Position numbers and translations under genes: made by a program | Notes under the pieces: model-generated | Told to the model about the DNA's origin: nothing | The model's input: the letters and a program-made list of their open reading frames with translations, nothing else | Database searches by the model: none | DNA from: CAZGMC01 sp964526565 | Lineage (GTDB): Bacteria; Pseudomonadota; Alphaproteobacteria; DSM-16000; Inquilinaceae | Assembly (NCBI GenBank): GCA_964526565.1 | Contig: CAZGMC010000028.1 | Coordinates: forward strand, 1-40,232 | Length of the DNA: 40,232 nt | Direction of reading: 5' to 3' | Shown: piece after piece, positions 16,807 to 23,210 of the stretch | Position numbering within the stretch: the first letter of the stretch is position 1 | How the letters are laid out: each line of letters opens with the position of its first letter

Positions 16807-17766
16807 TTATTCGGCCTTCGACCTCTCAGGATGCTCGAATGCCGGCCGATTTCGAGTTCCGCGGGACCGTGTCAACAAGATCATTGCACAAATCAGCAGA
16901 GCGGCGCCCAACAGTCCAAACGGGCCGAGGCGCTCCCCGAAGATCAGCCAAGCGAGAAAGGCTGCGGTCAGCGGCTCCATCAGGGTAAGAATACTGGCAA
17001 CGGTGGCGGGAGTGGTGCGCAAGCCGACAAAAAACAGGATGTATGCAATGGAAGTGGGGACGAGTCCGAGATAAACGAGCAGGCCCCAGGCCTCAAGCGG
17101 AAAACCGAACGACAGCCCCTCCGCTAACACGAACGGGAGCAAAACGACGGCTCCGCCTCCGAAGCTTACAACTATAAGCGGGGCAGGCTCGACAACGTTG
17201 GAGAGCGCACGGCTGCACACCGTCAGTACGGCATAACTCGTGGCGGAACCGAGAGCGAGAGCGACCCCGGCGAGGATGGAGTCGCGACTGTCGGTCATGT
17301 CCGAAGGAAATCCGACCAGCAAAGCAGTGCCGATCAGCGCCATCACAAGAGAGATTGCGACGAGCCGTGAAAGACGCTCATTGAGAACAAGACTTGAAAT
17401 TACAGCGACGATGATGGGTGCAGTACACAATGTCACCAGAGTGGCAATGGTAACGCCCGCCTGATGCACAGCCGCGTAATAGAATACCTGGTACAAGGCC
17501 ATTGCTGCGCCGAGCGCGACGACAACGAGATTTCGCGGGTCATTCCATGCCAGACCCCAATGCGAGCCGCGCAGGCCATTTGCGAACATCAGGACCGGGA
17601 CCGAGAGGGCGAGCCTGTAGAACCCTACTGCCAATGGGGTAATAGTGGTCGTCAGGAACAATGCCTTGGCGGCTACGCCCCCCGTGCCCCACAAGGTCGC
17701 CCCGGCCGCAACCATCAGGAAACCAAGCCAAGCGGCTCGGCCAGACGTCATCCCGGACAGGCTCAT
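16807..17766 (-). CDS. EamA/DMT-family transporter
   Basis: A 319-residue membrane protein with ten predicted helices arranged as two EamA repeats. The first opens LMVAAGATLWGTGGVAAKALF and the second ALALGSATSYAVLTVCSRAL; each half ends with the typical PLTAAFLAWLIFGERL-type or APIIVAVISSLVLNERLS segment. The family exports small metabolites such as amino acids or nucleotide-type compounds. Base composition is visibly lower in GC than neighbours on the left, resembling the radical SAM gene to its right. It is divergent from the small acidic peptide gene, with about 370 bp between. It may belong to the same acquired segment; a role in exporting a product of that cassette is speculation. Confidence 0.88.
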   Translation of the reverse strand: MSLSGMTSGRAAWLGFLMVAAGATLWGTGGVAAKALFLTTTITPLAVGFYRLALSVPVLMFANGLRGSHWGLAWNDPRNLVVVALGAAMALYQVFYYAAVHQAGVTIATLVTLCTAPIIVAVISSLVLNERLSRLVAISLVMALIGTALLVGFPSDMTDSRDSILAGVALALGSATSYAVLTVCSRALSNVVEPAPLIVVSFGGGAVVLLPFVLAEGLSFGFPLEAWGLLVYLGLVPTSIAYILFFVGLRTTPATVASILTLMEPLTAAFLAWLIFGERLGPFGLLGAALLICAMILLTRSRGTRNRPAFEHPERSKAE

Positions 17767-17904
17767 GACCTATTTTCTCCATCATCTTCCGCCGCTGCAT
17801 CGTTTGATGATTAGATTCCAAGCATTATGCAAACCGGTTTAAATCAATTCACGGTCGCATTTTAACAGAAGTGGGATCAGAAATCAAGAAGGCCGAGCGC
17901 TTTT

Positions 17905-17918
17905 AACGATATATCGTT
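17905..17918. promoter_or_regulatory. Perfect 14-bp palindrome, possible operator
   Basis: AACGATATATCGTT reads identically on both strands and is followed by a partial repeat TCGATATC. It sits in the divergent spacer between the transporter and the acidic peptide gene, about 150 bp upstream of the best promoter candidate. A dimeric regulator could bind here, though AT-rich palindromes of this size can arise by chance. Confidence 0.35.
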
Positions 17919-18052
17919 CGATATCTAATTGACATAATTTATACAGGATTCTACTCAAATAACAATGTTCCCACTCCATAGTATTCACGACAAGAATGAT
18001 CACGTAATATAGGAAATCTTGTTGCGTTGTTGTTGGTAGTTCGGCTTTTCCC

Positions 18053-18081
18053 TTGACCAGGGAACGTATCCCTAGCATAAA
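18053..18081 (+). promoter_or_regulatory. Candidate sigma-70-type promoter of the acidic peptide gene
   Basis: TTGACC (18053-18058) and CATAAA (18076-18081) are separated by 17 bp. The predicted start near 18088 leaves a leader of about 45 nt before the ATG at 18134, which carries a strong AGGAGG ribosome site at 18123-18128. Strong promoter plus strong ribosome site suggests the peptide is made in quantity. Confidence 0.5.
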
Positions 18082-18133
18082 CGCCATGCCTCGGTTGTCA
18101 TCGAGGCGGCCCAAGTCAAATCAGGAGGAAACA

Positions 18134-18265
18134 ATGGACGACCGTAACGACGTTCTGGAAAACGAAGCTGCGATCACCGGCAATGCGGACTCCGATCACC
18201 GCAATGACAGCGATATCGGCGCGACCTCGGTCGAAGATGTCCTCAAGGAAGATAACCTGCCGTAA
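18134..18265 (+). CDS. Small acidic peptide, candidate RiPP precursor
   Basis: A 43-residue peptide of no family I recognise. It has 13 Asp/Glu against two Arg and one Lys, no Cys and no aromatic residue. The central part repeats a DSD motif (NADSD at 17-21, NDSD at 24-27), followed by GATSVEDVLKE and a C-terminal DNLP. The ATG at 18134 is chosen because a consensus AGGAGG lies 5 bases upstream; a longer reading from a TTG at 18053 would start inside the predicted promoter. A hairpin overlaps its stop, a terminator-like hairpin follows, then a cobalamin-type radical SAM enzyme with a PqqD-like domain. This context is what suggests a modified-peptide precursor: leader in the acidic N-terminal part, core near the C-terminus. 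Alternatives are a small regulatory protein or a leader peptide. Function is unproven. Confidence 0.65.
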   Translation: MDDRNDVLENEAAITGNADSDHRNDSDIGATSVEDVLKEDNLP

Positions 18266-18274
18266 ATCGGCAGG
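18256..18274 (+). promoter_or_regulatory. Hairpin overlapping the peptide gene's stop codon
   Basis: A perfect 7-bp stem CCTGCCG/CGGCAGG encloses a TAAAT loop whose TAA is the stop codon. A stem on the 3' end of a small highly expressed message may protect it from exonucleases. There is no T-run directly behind it. Confidence 0.6.
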
Positions 18275-18280
18275 TCTTGC

Positions 18281-18320
18281 AGGCTGGGGGTTGCGAAGGC
18301 GACCCCTGGCTACTTTTCTT
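18281..18320 (+). terminator. Terminator or attenuator between peptide and radical SAM genes
   Basis: An 8-bp stem (18287-18294 with 18299-18306; GGGGTTGC pairing with GCGACCCC, one G-T wobble) closed by GAAG extends outward by several further, partly wobble, pairs. It is followed by the T-rich CTACTTTTCTTT. It lies in the 118-bp gap between the acidic peptide gene and the radical SAM gene. No separate promoter was recognised for the latter, so partial read-through would give much peptide and little enzyme, as in many RiPP operons (inference). Confidence 0.7.
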
Positions 18321-18383
18321 TAGGTACCGATCAAGTAGAGCTCACCCTTCTTCATCAGTCGAACCAGCGCAAGGATGGATGTC

Positions 18384-20084
18384 ATGGCTGTTGATGTGCT
18401 GCTGATCAATCCGCCGTACCGGATGAACCCGCCGTACACCCATGATCCTTCCGAGATGATTGATCCGCCCAGAAATCTTGGTATTATTGCAGCGCAGCTT
18501 GTTCAACTTGATATAAGCGTCCGAATTGTTGACTGTCCGATCATGGAGTACGGTTTCGAGGATCTGGACCGGGAAATTGCGGAAAGCGCGCCTCGTATTG
18601 TCGGTATCACGAATCGTGCGGTGTCGACGTTCCCGATGGTTGAGAGGATCGCCGCACAGGTAAAAGCGCATAATCGAGATATCCCGGTTGTTTGTGGCGG
18701 CACGTATGTGTCATGGATGCCGCGTGAAGCAGTCGCGAAATGTCACGACATCGATTATGTTGTGATTGGCGAAGGTGAAGCTGTCGTGCCAGAGCTTTTT
18801 GGTGCGTTGCTTGAAGGGCTCGATGGAAAATCCATTCCAGGTATTGCCTATTTCGATCACGAGAAGGGTGAGCCGGTTACAACGTGTGCGGCGCGCATCA
18901 TTGAGGATTTGGATGCAATACCGTATCCTGCTTATCGTTTGCTGCCAATCGAGCGCTATGTGGAACGCGGAGAAAGGTATGGGCTTTCTCTGACCAGAGG
19001 TTGTATATTCAAGTGCGAGTACTGTACATCATCGTGGGTGCGAGGCAGCGTTCGCAAGCGTAGTGTTGCGAATATTATGCCAGAGATCAGGAATGCCTAC
19101 GAAATGGGATTTCGCTATTTTTACTTTTTCGATGATATTTTTCCGGTGGATCGTCAGCTTGTAATGGATCTGTGTCAAGCCATCGTCGATTCAGACATGA
19201 AGTTCGGCTGGCATTGTTTGAGCCGAACCGAGTATGTCGATCGGGAGCTGCTGGACGCCATGGCTGGGGCCGGATGCGACCGTATTGCATACGGCGTCGA
19301 AAGCGGCAACGAATCTTCGCTGGAAACCTTAAGTCGGCGTGTCAGAAAAGCCGAGGAAGCGTTTTCAATGACTCATCAGGCCGGGATTCGTACGGTGGCA
19401 TTCGCCATATTTGGGTTGCCGGCTGAGGATTTCTTTGACCAGCTGAAGACAATCCGTCTTCTTGGTCGTCTTCGGCCGAGTATGGTTAGAGACTTTACTT
19501 TTAAGCCGTATCCAGGCACGCCGCAGTACGAGCATCCGGAGAATTATGACATTGAGATCTTTGATTGGGATTACCTGAGATGGACCATGCATGAAGTGCC
19601 TGTCCACAGGACCTCAAAAATATCTGAAGACGAGATCATAGAGGGCCGCCTCCTGTGCAGTTACCTGTTCCGAAGCAAAGCAAAATTGCAGGAGGGGCTG
19701 CGTTATCGCCGTCGCAAGGGTGTGCAGCTCATCAAGGGCGTGAGCGGCGGAGTTCTGTACAATCCGCATGTGGACGATGCGCGGCGCAAGCTTGATCTCT
19801 ATCTTAATAGCATGAAAATTGATGACGTCTACTATGAAGTTTTGCTTCATTGCGACGGCTATCATAATGTGCAATATATCGCGAAACTGATCGGCAAACT
19901 GTTTGATCTGGATTATGACAGATCGGTAAGACGCGTAACCAAAATACTGGCTCATGCCGTAGACAATAATATGTTAGAGGAGATGCCGCTGATCGTTGAA
20001 TCGCCCGAATTTGAGAATGCAAGAGCCAGCGTTGATTGCAAGGATGGCATGCCTGCTGAGGATCGCATCCTGTCTTTGGCGTGA
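18384..20084 (+). CDS. Cobalamin-binding radical SAM enzyme with PqqD-like C-terminal domain
   Basis: A 566-residue enzyme in three parts. Residues about 1-150 form a B12-binding-like domain (LLINPPYRMNPPY opening, IVGITNRAVSTFP, IPVVCGGTYVSWMP, DYVVIGEGE). Residues about 190-400 are the radical SAM core with C207, C211 and C214 in GCIFKCEYC holding the 4Fe-4S cluster, plus a GVESGNESSLETL motif. Residues about 478-532 (YYEVLLHCDGYHNVQYIAKLIGK... DNNML pattern) resemble PqqD, the leader-peptide-recognition fold (RRE) of RiPP systems. Such enzymes methylate or rearrange unactivated carbons. The ATG at 18384 is preferred (AAGGA 8 bases upstream) over the one at 18375. GC is about 50%, well below flanks. 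Partner: the acidic peptide gene 118 bp upstream. The fusion of RRE to a B12-type radical SAM is the key observation; the reaction is unknown. Confidence 0.85.
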   Translation: MAVDVLLINPPYRMNPPYTHDPSEMIDPPRNLGIIAAQLVQLDISVRIVDCPIMEYGFEDLDREIAESAPRIVGITNRAVSTFPMVERIAAQVKAHNRDIPVVCGGTYVSWMPREAVAKCHDIDYVVIGEGEAVVPELFGALLEGLDGKSIPGIAYFDHEKGEPVTTCAARIIEDLDAIPYPAYRLLPIERYVERGERYGLSLTRGCIFKCEYCTSSWVRGSVRKRSVANIMPEIRNAYEMGFRYFYFFDDIFPVDRQLVMDLCQAIVDSDMKFGWHCLSRTEYVDRELLDAMAGAGCDRIAYGVESGNESSLETLSRRVRKAEEAFSMTHQAGIRTVAFAIFGLPAEDFFDQLKTIRLLGRLRPSMVRDFTFKPYPGTPQYEHPENYDIEIFDWDYLRWTMHEVPVHRTSKISEDEIIEGRLLCSYLFRSKAKLQEGLRYRRRKGVQLIKGVSGGVLYNPHVDDARRKLDLYLNSMKIDDVYYEVLLHCDGYHNVQYIAKLIGKLFDLDYDRSVRRVTKILAHAVDNNMLEEMPLIVESPEFENARASVDCKDGMPAEDRILSLA

Positions 20085-20279
20085 GTTGGGGGCGTGCCGG
20101 GACCTCGTCGTGAATGGTGCTTTGGTTGCGCCGAAGGCGAGTTGAGACGAGGGTAGTGTCCGGGGCGGAAGAGTCCGCTGGCGGAACCGCTGATCGGGAA
20201 CGCCTAGGCATCATGGCGATCTCTGCGCTACGGTGCGTTTTGAAAACCGCATCAAGAAGTAGCGCTCTGGTCGTTTGTC

Positions 20280-21458
20280 ATGGTCGAGAGTCTCCGCCCC
20301 GCGGTGCAGCAACGAGGCGTGCCGGCCGGCTCCGGGTCCGGGAATGCCGCCGCCGGCATCGGCCTGCTTCCCTCCCAGGCCCTCCAGGCGGCGGTGGAGC
20401 ACGGCTGGGTGCCGGCGGACCAGCCTCTGGCCGACGACCAGATCCAGCCGGCCAGCATCGATCTGCGCCTGGGCGCCGTGGCCTATCGGGTGCGGGCCAG
20501 TTTCCTGCCCGGACCCGACGCGACGGTGCGGGGCAAGGTCGATCAGGTGGCCATGCACACCATCGACCTCACCGGCGGCGCCGTGCTGGAGCGCGGCTGC
20601 GTCTATATCGTGCCGCTGCAGGAGCGGCTGGCGCTGCCGGAGGACGTGGGCGGCATCGCCAACCCGAAGAGCTCGACCGGGCGGCTCGACGTGTTCGCCC
20701 GCGTCATCACCGACCATGGCGCCGAGTTCGACCAGATCAGGCCGGGCTACACCGGCCCGCTCTATGCCGAGGTGTCGCCGCGCACCTTCAGCGTCCTGGT
20801 CCGCACCGGCTCGTCCCTGGTGCAGCTGCGCCTGCGCCGCGGCCAGCCGCAATATTGCGAATCGCCGCCGGTGGTCGGGCCCGGCGGCCCGAATGCCGCC
20901 GCTGGCGTCGATCCCGACGTCGACCGCCGCCGCGCCCTGGTCACCAAGGGCCGGGCGGTCACGGTCGACATCCGCGGCGATCTGGAGACGGGCCTGATCG
21001 GCTACCGCGCCCGCCGCCATGCCGGGCTGATCGATGTCGACAACATCGCCCTCTATGACCCGGAGGAATTCTGGGAGCCGGTGCGCGCCGGCAAACACGG
21101 CGGGCTGATCCTCGACCCCAACGAGTTCTACATTCTGGCGTCGAAGGAGGCGGTCACGGTGCCCGAGGACCAGGCCGCCGAGATGGTCGCCTACGACACG
21201 TTGCTGGGGGAGTTCCGGGTGCACTACGCCGGCTTCTTCGACCCCGGCTTCGGCCTGACCGAGACCGGCACCACCGGTGCCCGTGCGGTCCTGGAGGTGC
21301 GCTCCCACGAGGTGCCATTCCTGATTGAGGATGGCCAGGTCGTGGGCCGCCTGTGGTACGAGCGCCTGACCGACCGCCCCGACCGGCTCTACGGCCGCGG
21401 CATTGGCTCCTCATACAACCGGCAGGGCCTGGCGCTCAGCAAGCACTTCCGCCGGTAG
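20280..21458 (+). CDS. dcd: 2'-deoxycytidine 5'-triphosphate deaminase (long, two-domain form)
   Basis: A 392-residue protein of the dCTP deaminase/dUTPase superfamily. The first half contains LADDQIQPASIDLRLGAVAYRVRASFLPG, then LALPEDVGGIANPKSSTGRLDVFARVITDHG and IRPGYTGPLYAEVSPRTFSV. The second half is a related fold (NEFYILASKEAVTVPEDQAAEMVAYD, FRVHYAGFFDPGFGL, ARAVLEVRSHEVPFLIEDGQVVGRLWYERL). This double-domain type is characteristic of alphaproteobacteria. The enzyme deaminates dCTP to dUTP for thymidylate synthesis in the cytoplasm. The N-terminal 25 residues are low in conservation and there is no obvious ribosome site before the ATG at 20280, so the true start could be slightly downstream. 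High GC resumes here, marking the right border of the low-GC segment. Confidence 0.93.
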   Translation: MVESLRPAVQQRGVPAGSGSGNAAAGIGLLPSQALQAAVEHGWVPADQPLADDQIQPASIDLRLGAVAYRVRASFLPGPDATVRGKVDQVAMHTIDLTGGAVLERGCVYIVPLQERLALPEDVGGIANPKSSTGRLDVFARVITDHGAEFDQIRPGYTGPLYAEVSPRTFSVLVRTGSSLVQLRLRRGQPQYCESPPVVGPGGPNAAAGVDPDVDRRRALVTKGRAVTVDIRGDLETGLIGYRARRHAGLIDVDNIALYDPEEFWEPVRAGKHGGLILDPNEFYILASKEAVTVPEDQAAEMVAYDTLLGEFRVHYAGFFDPGFGLTETGTTGARAVLEVRSHEVPFLIEDGQVVGRLWYERLTDRPDRLYGRGIGSSYNRQGLALSKHFRR

Positions 21459-21515
21459 GACCGGCCGGCGGCCGGCGCCGCCGGCGGGGTGGGTGGGGCA
21501 GGCACTTCGGCATCC

Positions 21516-21917
21516 TCAGGCGGCAATGCAGCTCTGCTCGACGCGGCCCTCGGTCAGGGTGACCGTCACCGGCTGGCCGTGGCCGACGCGCTCGTAGACG
21601 TCGCCGCTCACGGTGCAGACGTTGATTCGGGACTGACCGTCCGGCGTCTCGAAGCCGAACCGCACATAATAGACCGTCGTGACCGGCTCCGCACCGCGGT
21701 CGAAGGCGATGGCATCGAACCTGCCCAGGACGGTGCCCGTCACCTGCACGTCGTCGTGATGCGGGGCCGACTCGATGCCGGCCGGGGGCCGCACGCTGGC
21801 GAGCACGACCGTGGCGGTCAGGCCGAGCGCTGCGGCGGTGGCCAGTCCAATGCCGGCAATGGCGCGCAGGCGGCGGGTGCTGGCGGATGCATCGGTGCGG
21901 GTGCGAAGAGCAAACAT
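21516..21917 (-). CDS. Small secreted or membrane-anchored protein
   Basis: A 133-residue protein. After a basic start (MFALRTRTDASASTRRLR) comes a hydrophobic helix (about 19-42, AIAGIGLATAAALGLTATVVLA) that is a signal peptide or anchor. The remaining about 90 residues look beta-rich and periplasmic: VQVTGTVLGRFDAIAFDRGAEP, TVYYVRFGFETPDGQSRINVCTV-type strands, and a C-terminal QPVTVTLTEGRVEQSCIAA, with two Cys that could pair. The ATG at 21917 is chosen because GGAGAGG precedes it; the frame is open further upstream only as a shadow of RNase D. It is divergent from rnd. I do not recognise the family; codon use and the signal sequence support a real gene. Confidence 0.7.
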   Translation of the reverse strand: MFALRTRTDASASTRRLRAIAGIGLATAAALGLTATVVLASVRPPAGIESAPHHDDVQVTGTVLGRFDAIAFDRGAEPVTTVYYVRFGFETPDGQSRINVCTVSGDVYERVGHGQPVTVTLTEGRVEQSCIAA

Positions 21918-22025
21918 GGTCGTCCTCTCCTGTTCCCCTCGGGGTACGTGCCTCTGGCGGGCTTGGATGCGCCGTCTTTGGCCTCGTGTCTTTGTCGGTG
22001 ATAAGGCACGTGCTACACAGCCGAT

Positions 22026-23210
22026 ATGACGGTCATCACAGGCACCGATTCCCTTGCCGGTTTCTGCCGGCGCCAGTCGTCCGACGGGTTCATCGCCGTC
22101 GATACCGAATTCATGCGGGAAAGCACCTTCTGGCCGAAGCTGTGCCTGGTGCAGGTCGCCGGGCCGGTCGAGGCGGTGGCGATCGACCCGCTGGCGCCGG
22201 GCATCGACCTGGCGCCGCTGTTCGCACTGATGACCGATCCGAACGTGCTCAAGGTGTTCCATTCGGCGCGCCAGGACATCGAGATCTTCGTCCACCTCAC
22301 CGGCAGGGTGCCGGCGCCGCTGTTCGACACCCAGGTGGCGGCGATGGTCTGCGGCTTCGGCGAATCGGTCGGCTATGACACCCTGGCCGCCAAACTGGCC
22401 GGCGCGCACATCGACAAGACCTCGCGCTTCACCGACTGGTCGCGCCGGCCGCTGACGGAGAAGCAGATCCGCTACGCCCTGGCCGACGTCGTCCACCTGC
22501 GCCCTGTCTATGAAAAGTTGCATCACCGGCTGAGCGACAGCGGCCGCGAATCGTGGCTGCAGGAGGAGATGGCTGTCCTCACCGACCCGGCCACCTACCG
22601 GCTCGATCCGGAGGACGCGTGGCGGCGCATCAAGACCCGCTCCAGCGATCCGCGCTTCCTCGGCATCTTGCGCGAGCTGGCGGCGTGGCGCGAGCGTGAG
22701 GCGCAGAAGCGCGACCTGCCGCGCGGCCGCCTGCTGCGCGACGACATCCTGCTGGAGATCGCTGCCACGGCACCGCGCGCGCCCGAGCCGCTGGCCCACG
22801 TCCGTGGCATCTCCAAGAGCATGGCCGAAGGCTGGCAGGGCGCCGGCATCATGGCGGCGGTGGAACGTGGCCTGGCCCTGCCGCGCAGCGGGCTGCCCCG
22901 CCCGGACGAACGGCCGCAGGTGCCGCCGGGCCTGGGCCCGGTCATCGAGCTGCTGCGCGTGCTGCTGAAGATGGTCTGCGAGGAGCACGGCGTCGCCCAG
23001 AAGCTCGTCGCCAGCGCCGGCGACCTGGAGCAGATCGCCGCCGACGACCACGCCGACGTAGCCGCCCTGCGCGGCTGGCGCCAGCAGGTGTTCGGCAACC
23101 GGGCGCTGGCCCTGAAGCACGGTGAGATCGCCCTGGCCGTGGCCGGCCGGCGGCTGCGCGTCGTGCCGGTCGGGCAGGAGCCGGCCGTGGTGAGCGATTC
23201 GCAGGCATGA
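22026..23210 (+). CDS. rnd: Ribonuclease D
   Basis: A 394-residue 3'-5' exoribonuclease that trims tRNA precursors and other small RNAs. The DEDD-type catalytic motifs are complete: D26 and E28 in IAVDTEFMRE, the second Asp in VFHSARQDIEIF, and Tyr/Asp in IRYALADVVHLRPVYEKL. The C-terminal half has an HRDC domain (about 205-285: LRELAAWREREAQKRDLPRGRLLRDDILLEI pattern, then LAHVRGISKSMAEGW) and a second helical repeat. Length is normal. The stop overlaps the start of the MFS transporter gene (ATGA at 23207-23210), so the two are translationally coupled. Confidence 0.96.
   Translation: MTVITGTDSLAGFCRRQSSDGFIAVDTEFMRESTFWPKLCLVQVAGPVEAVAIDPLAPGIDLAPLFALMTDPNVLKVFHSARQDIEIFVHLTGRVPAPLFDTQVAAMVCGFGESVGYDTLAAKLAGAHIDKTSRFTDWSRRPLTEKQIRYALADVVHLRPVYEKLHHRLSDSGRESWLQEEMAVLTDPATYRLDPEDAWRRIKTRSSDPRFLGILRELAAWREREAQKRDLPRGRLLRDDILLEIAATAPRAPEPLAHVRGISKSMAEGWQGAGIMAAVERGLALPRSGLPRPDERPQVPPGLGPVIELLRVLLKMVCEEHGVAQKLVASAGDLEQIAADDHADVAALRGWRQQVFGNRALALKHGEIALAVAGRRLRVVPVGQEPAVVSDSQA

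Larger units (their letters stand above)
17767..18133. other. AT-rich divergent spacer (control region of the peptide cassette)
   Basis: This 367-bp stretch is far more AT-rich than the rest of the window. It holds a perfect 14-bp palindrome at 17905-17918, a TTGACA hexamer at 17929-17934 without a convincing -10 partner, and the promoter-like pair at 18053-18081. A 60-70-codon open frame on the minus strand (about 17884-18088) has no clear ribosome site and no family resemblance. Confidence 0.6.

Noticed and set aside
17884..18114. Minus-strand open frame of up to 76 codons in the AT-rich spacer
   Set aside because: Its longest form begins at a TTG, the ATG inside has no good ribosome site, it overlaps the likely promoter of the acidic peptide gene, and it resembles no family.
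18134..18265. PqqA-like precursor
   Set aside because: PqqA carries a Glu-x-x-x-Tyr motif; this peptide has no Tyr, and the enzyme has a B12-type N-terminal domain unlike PqqE.
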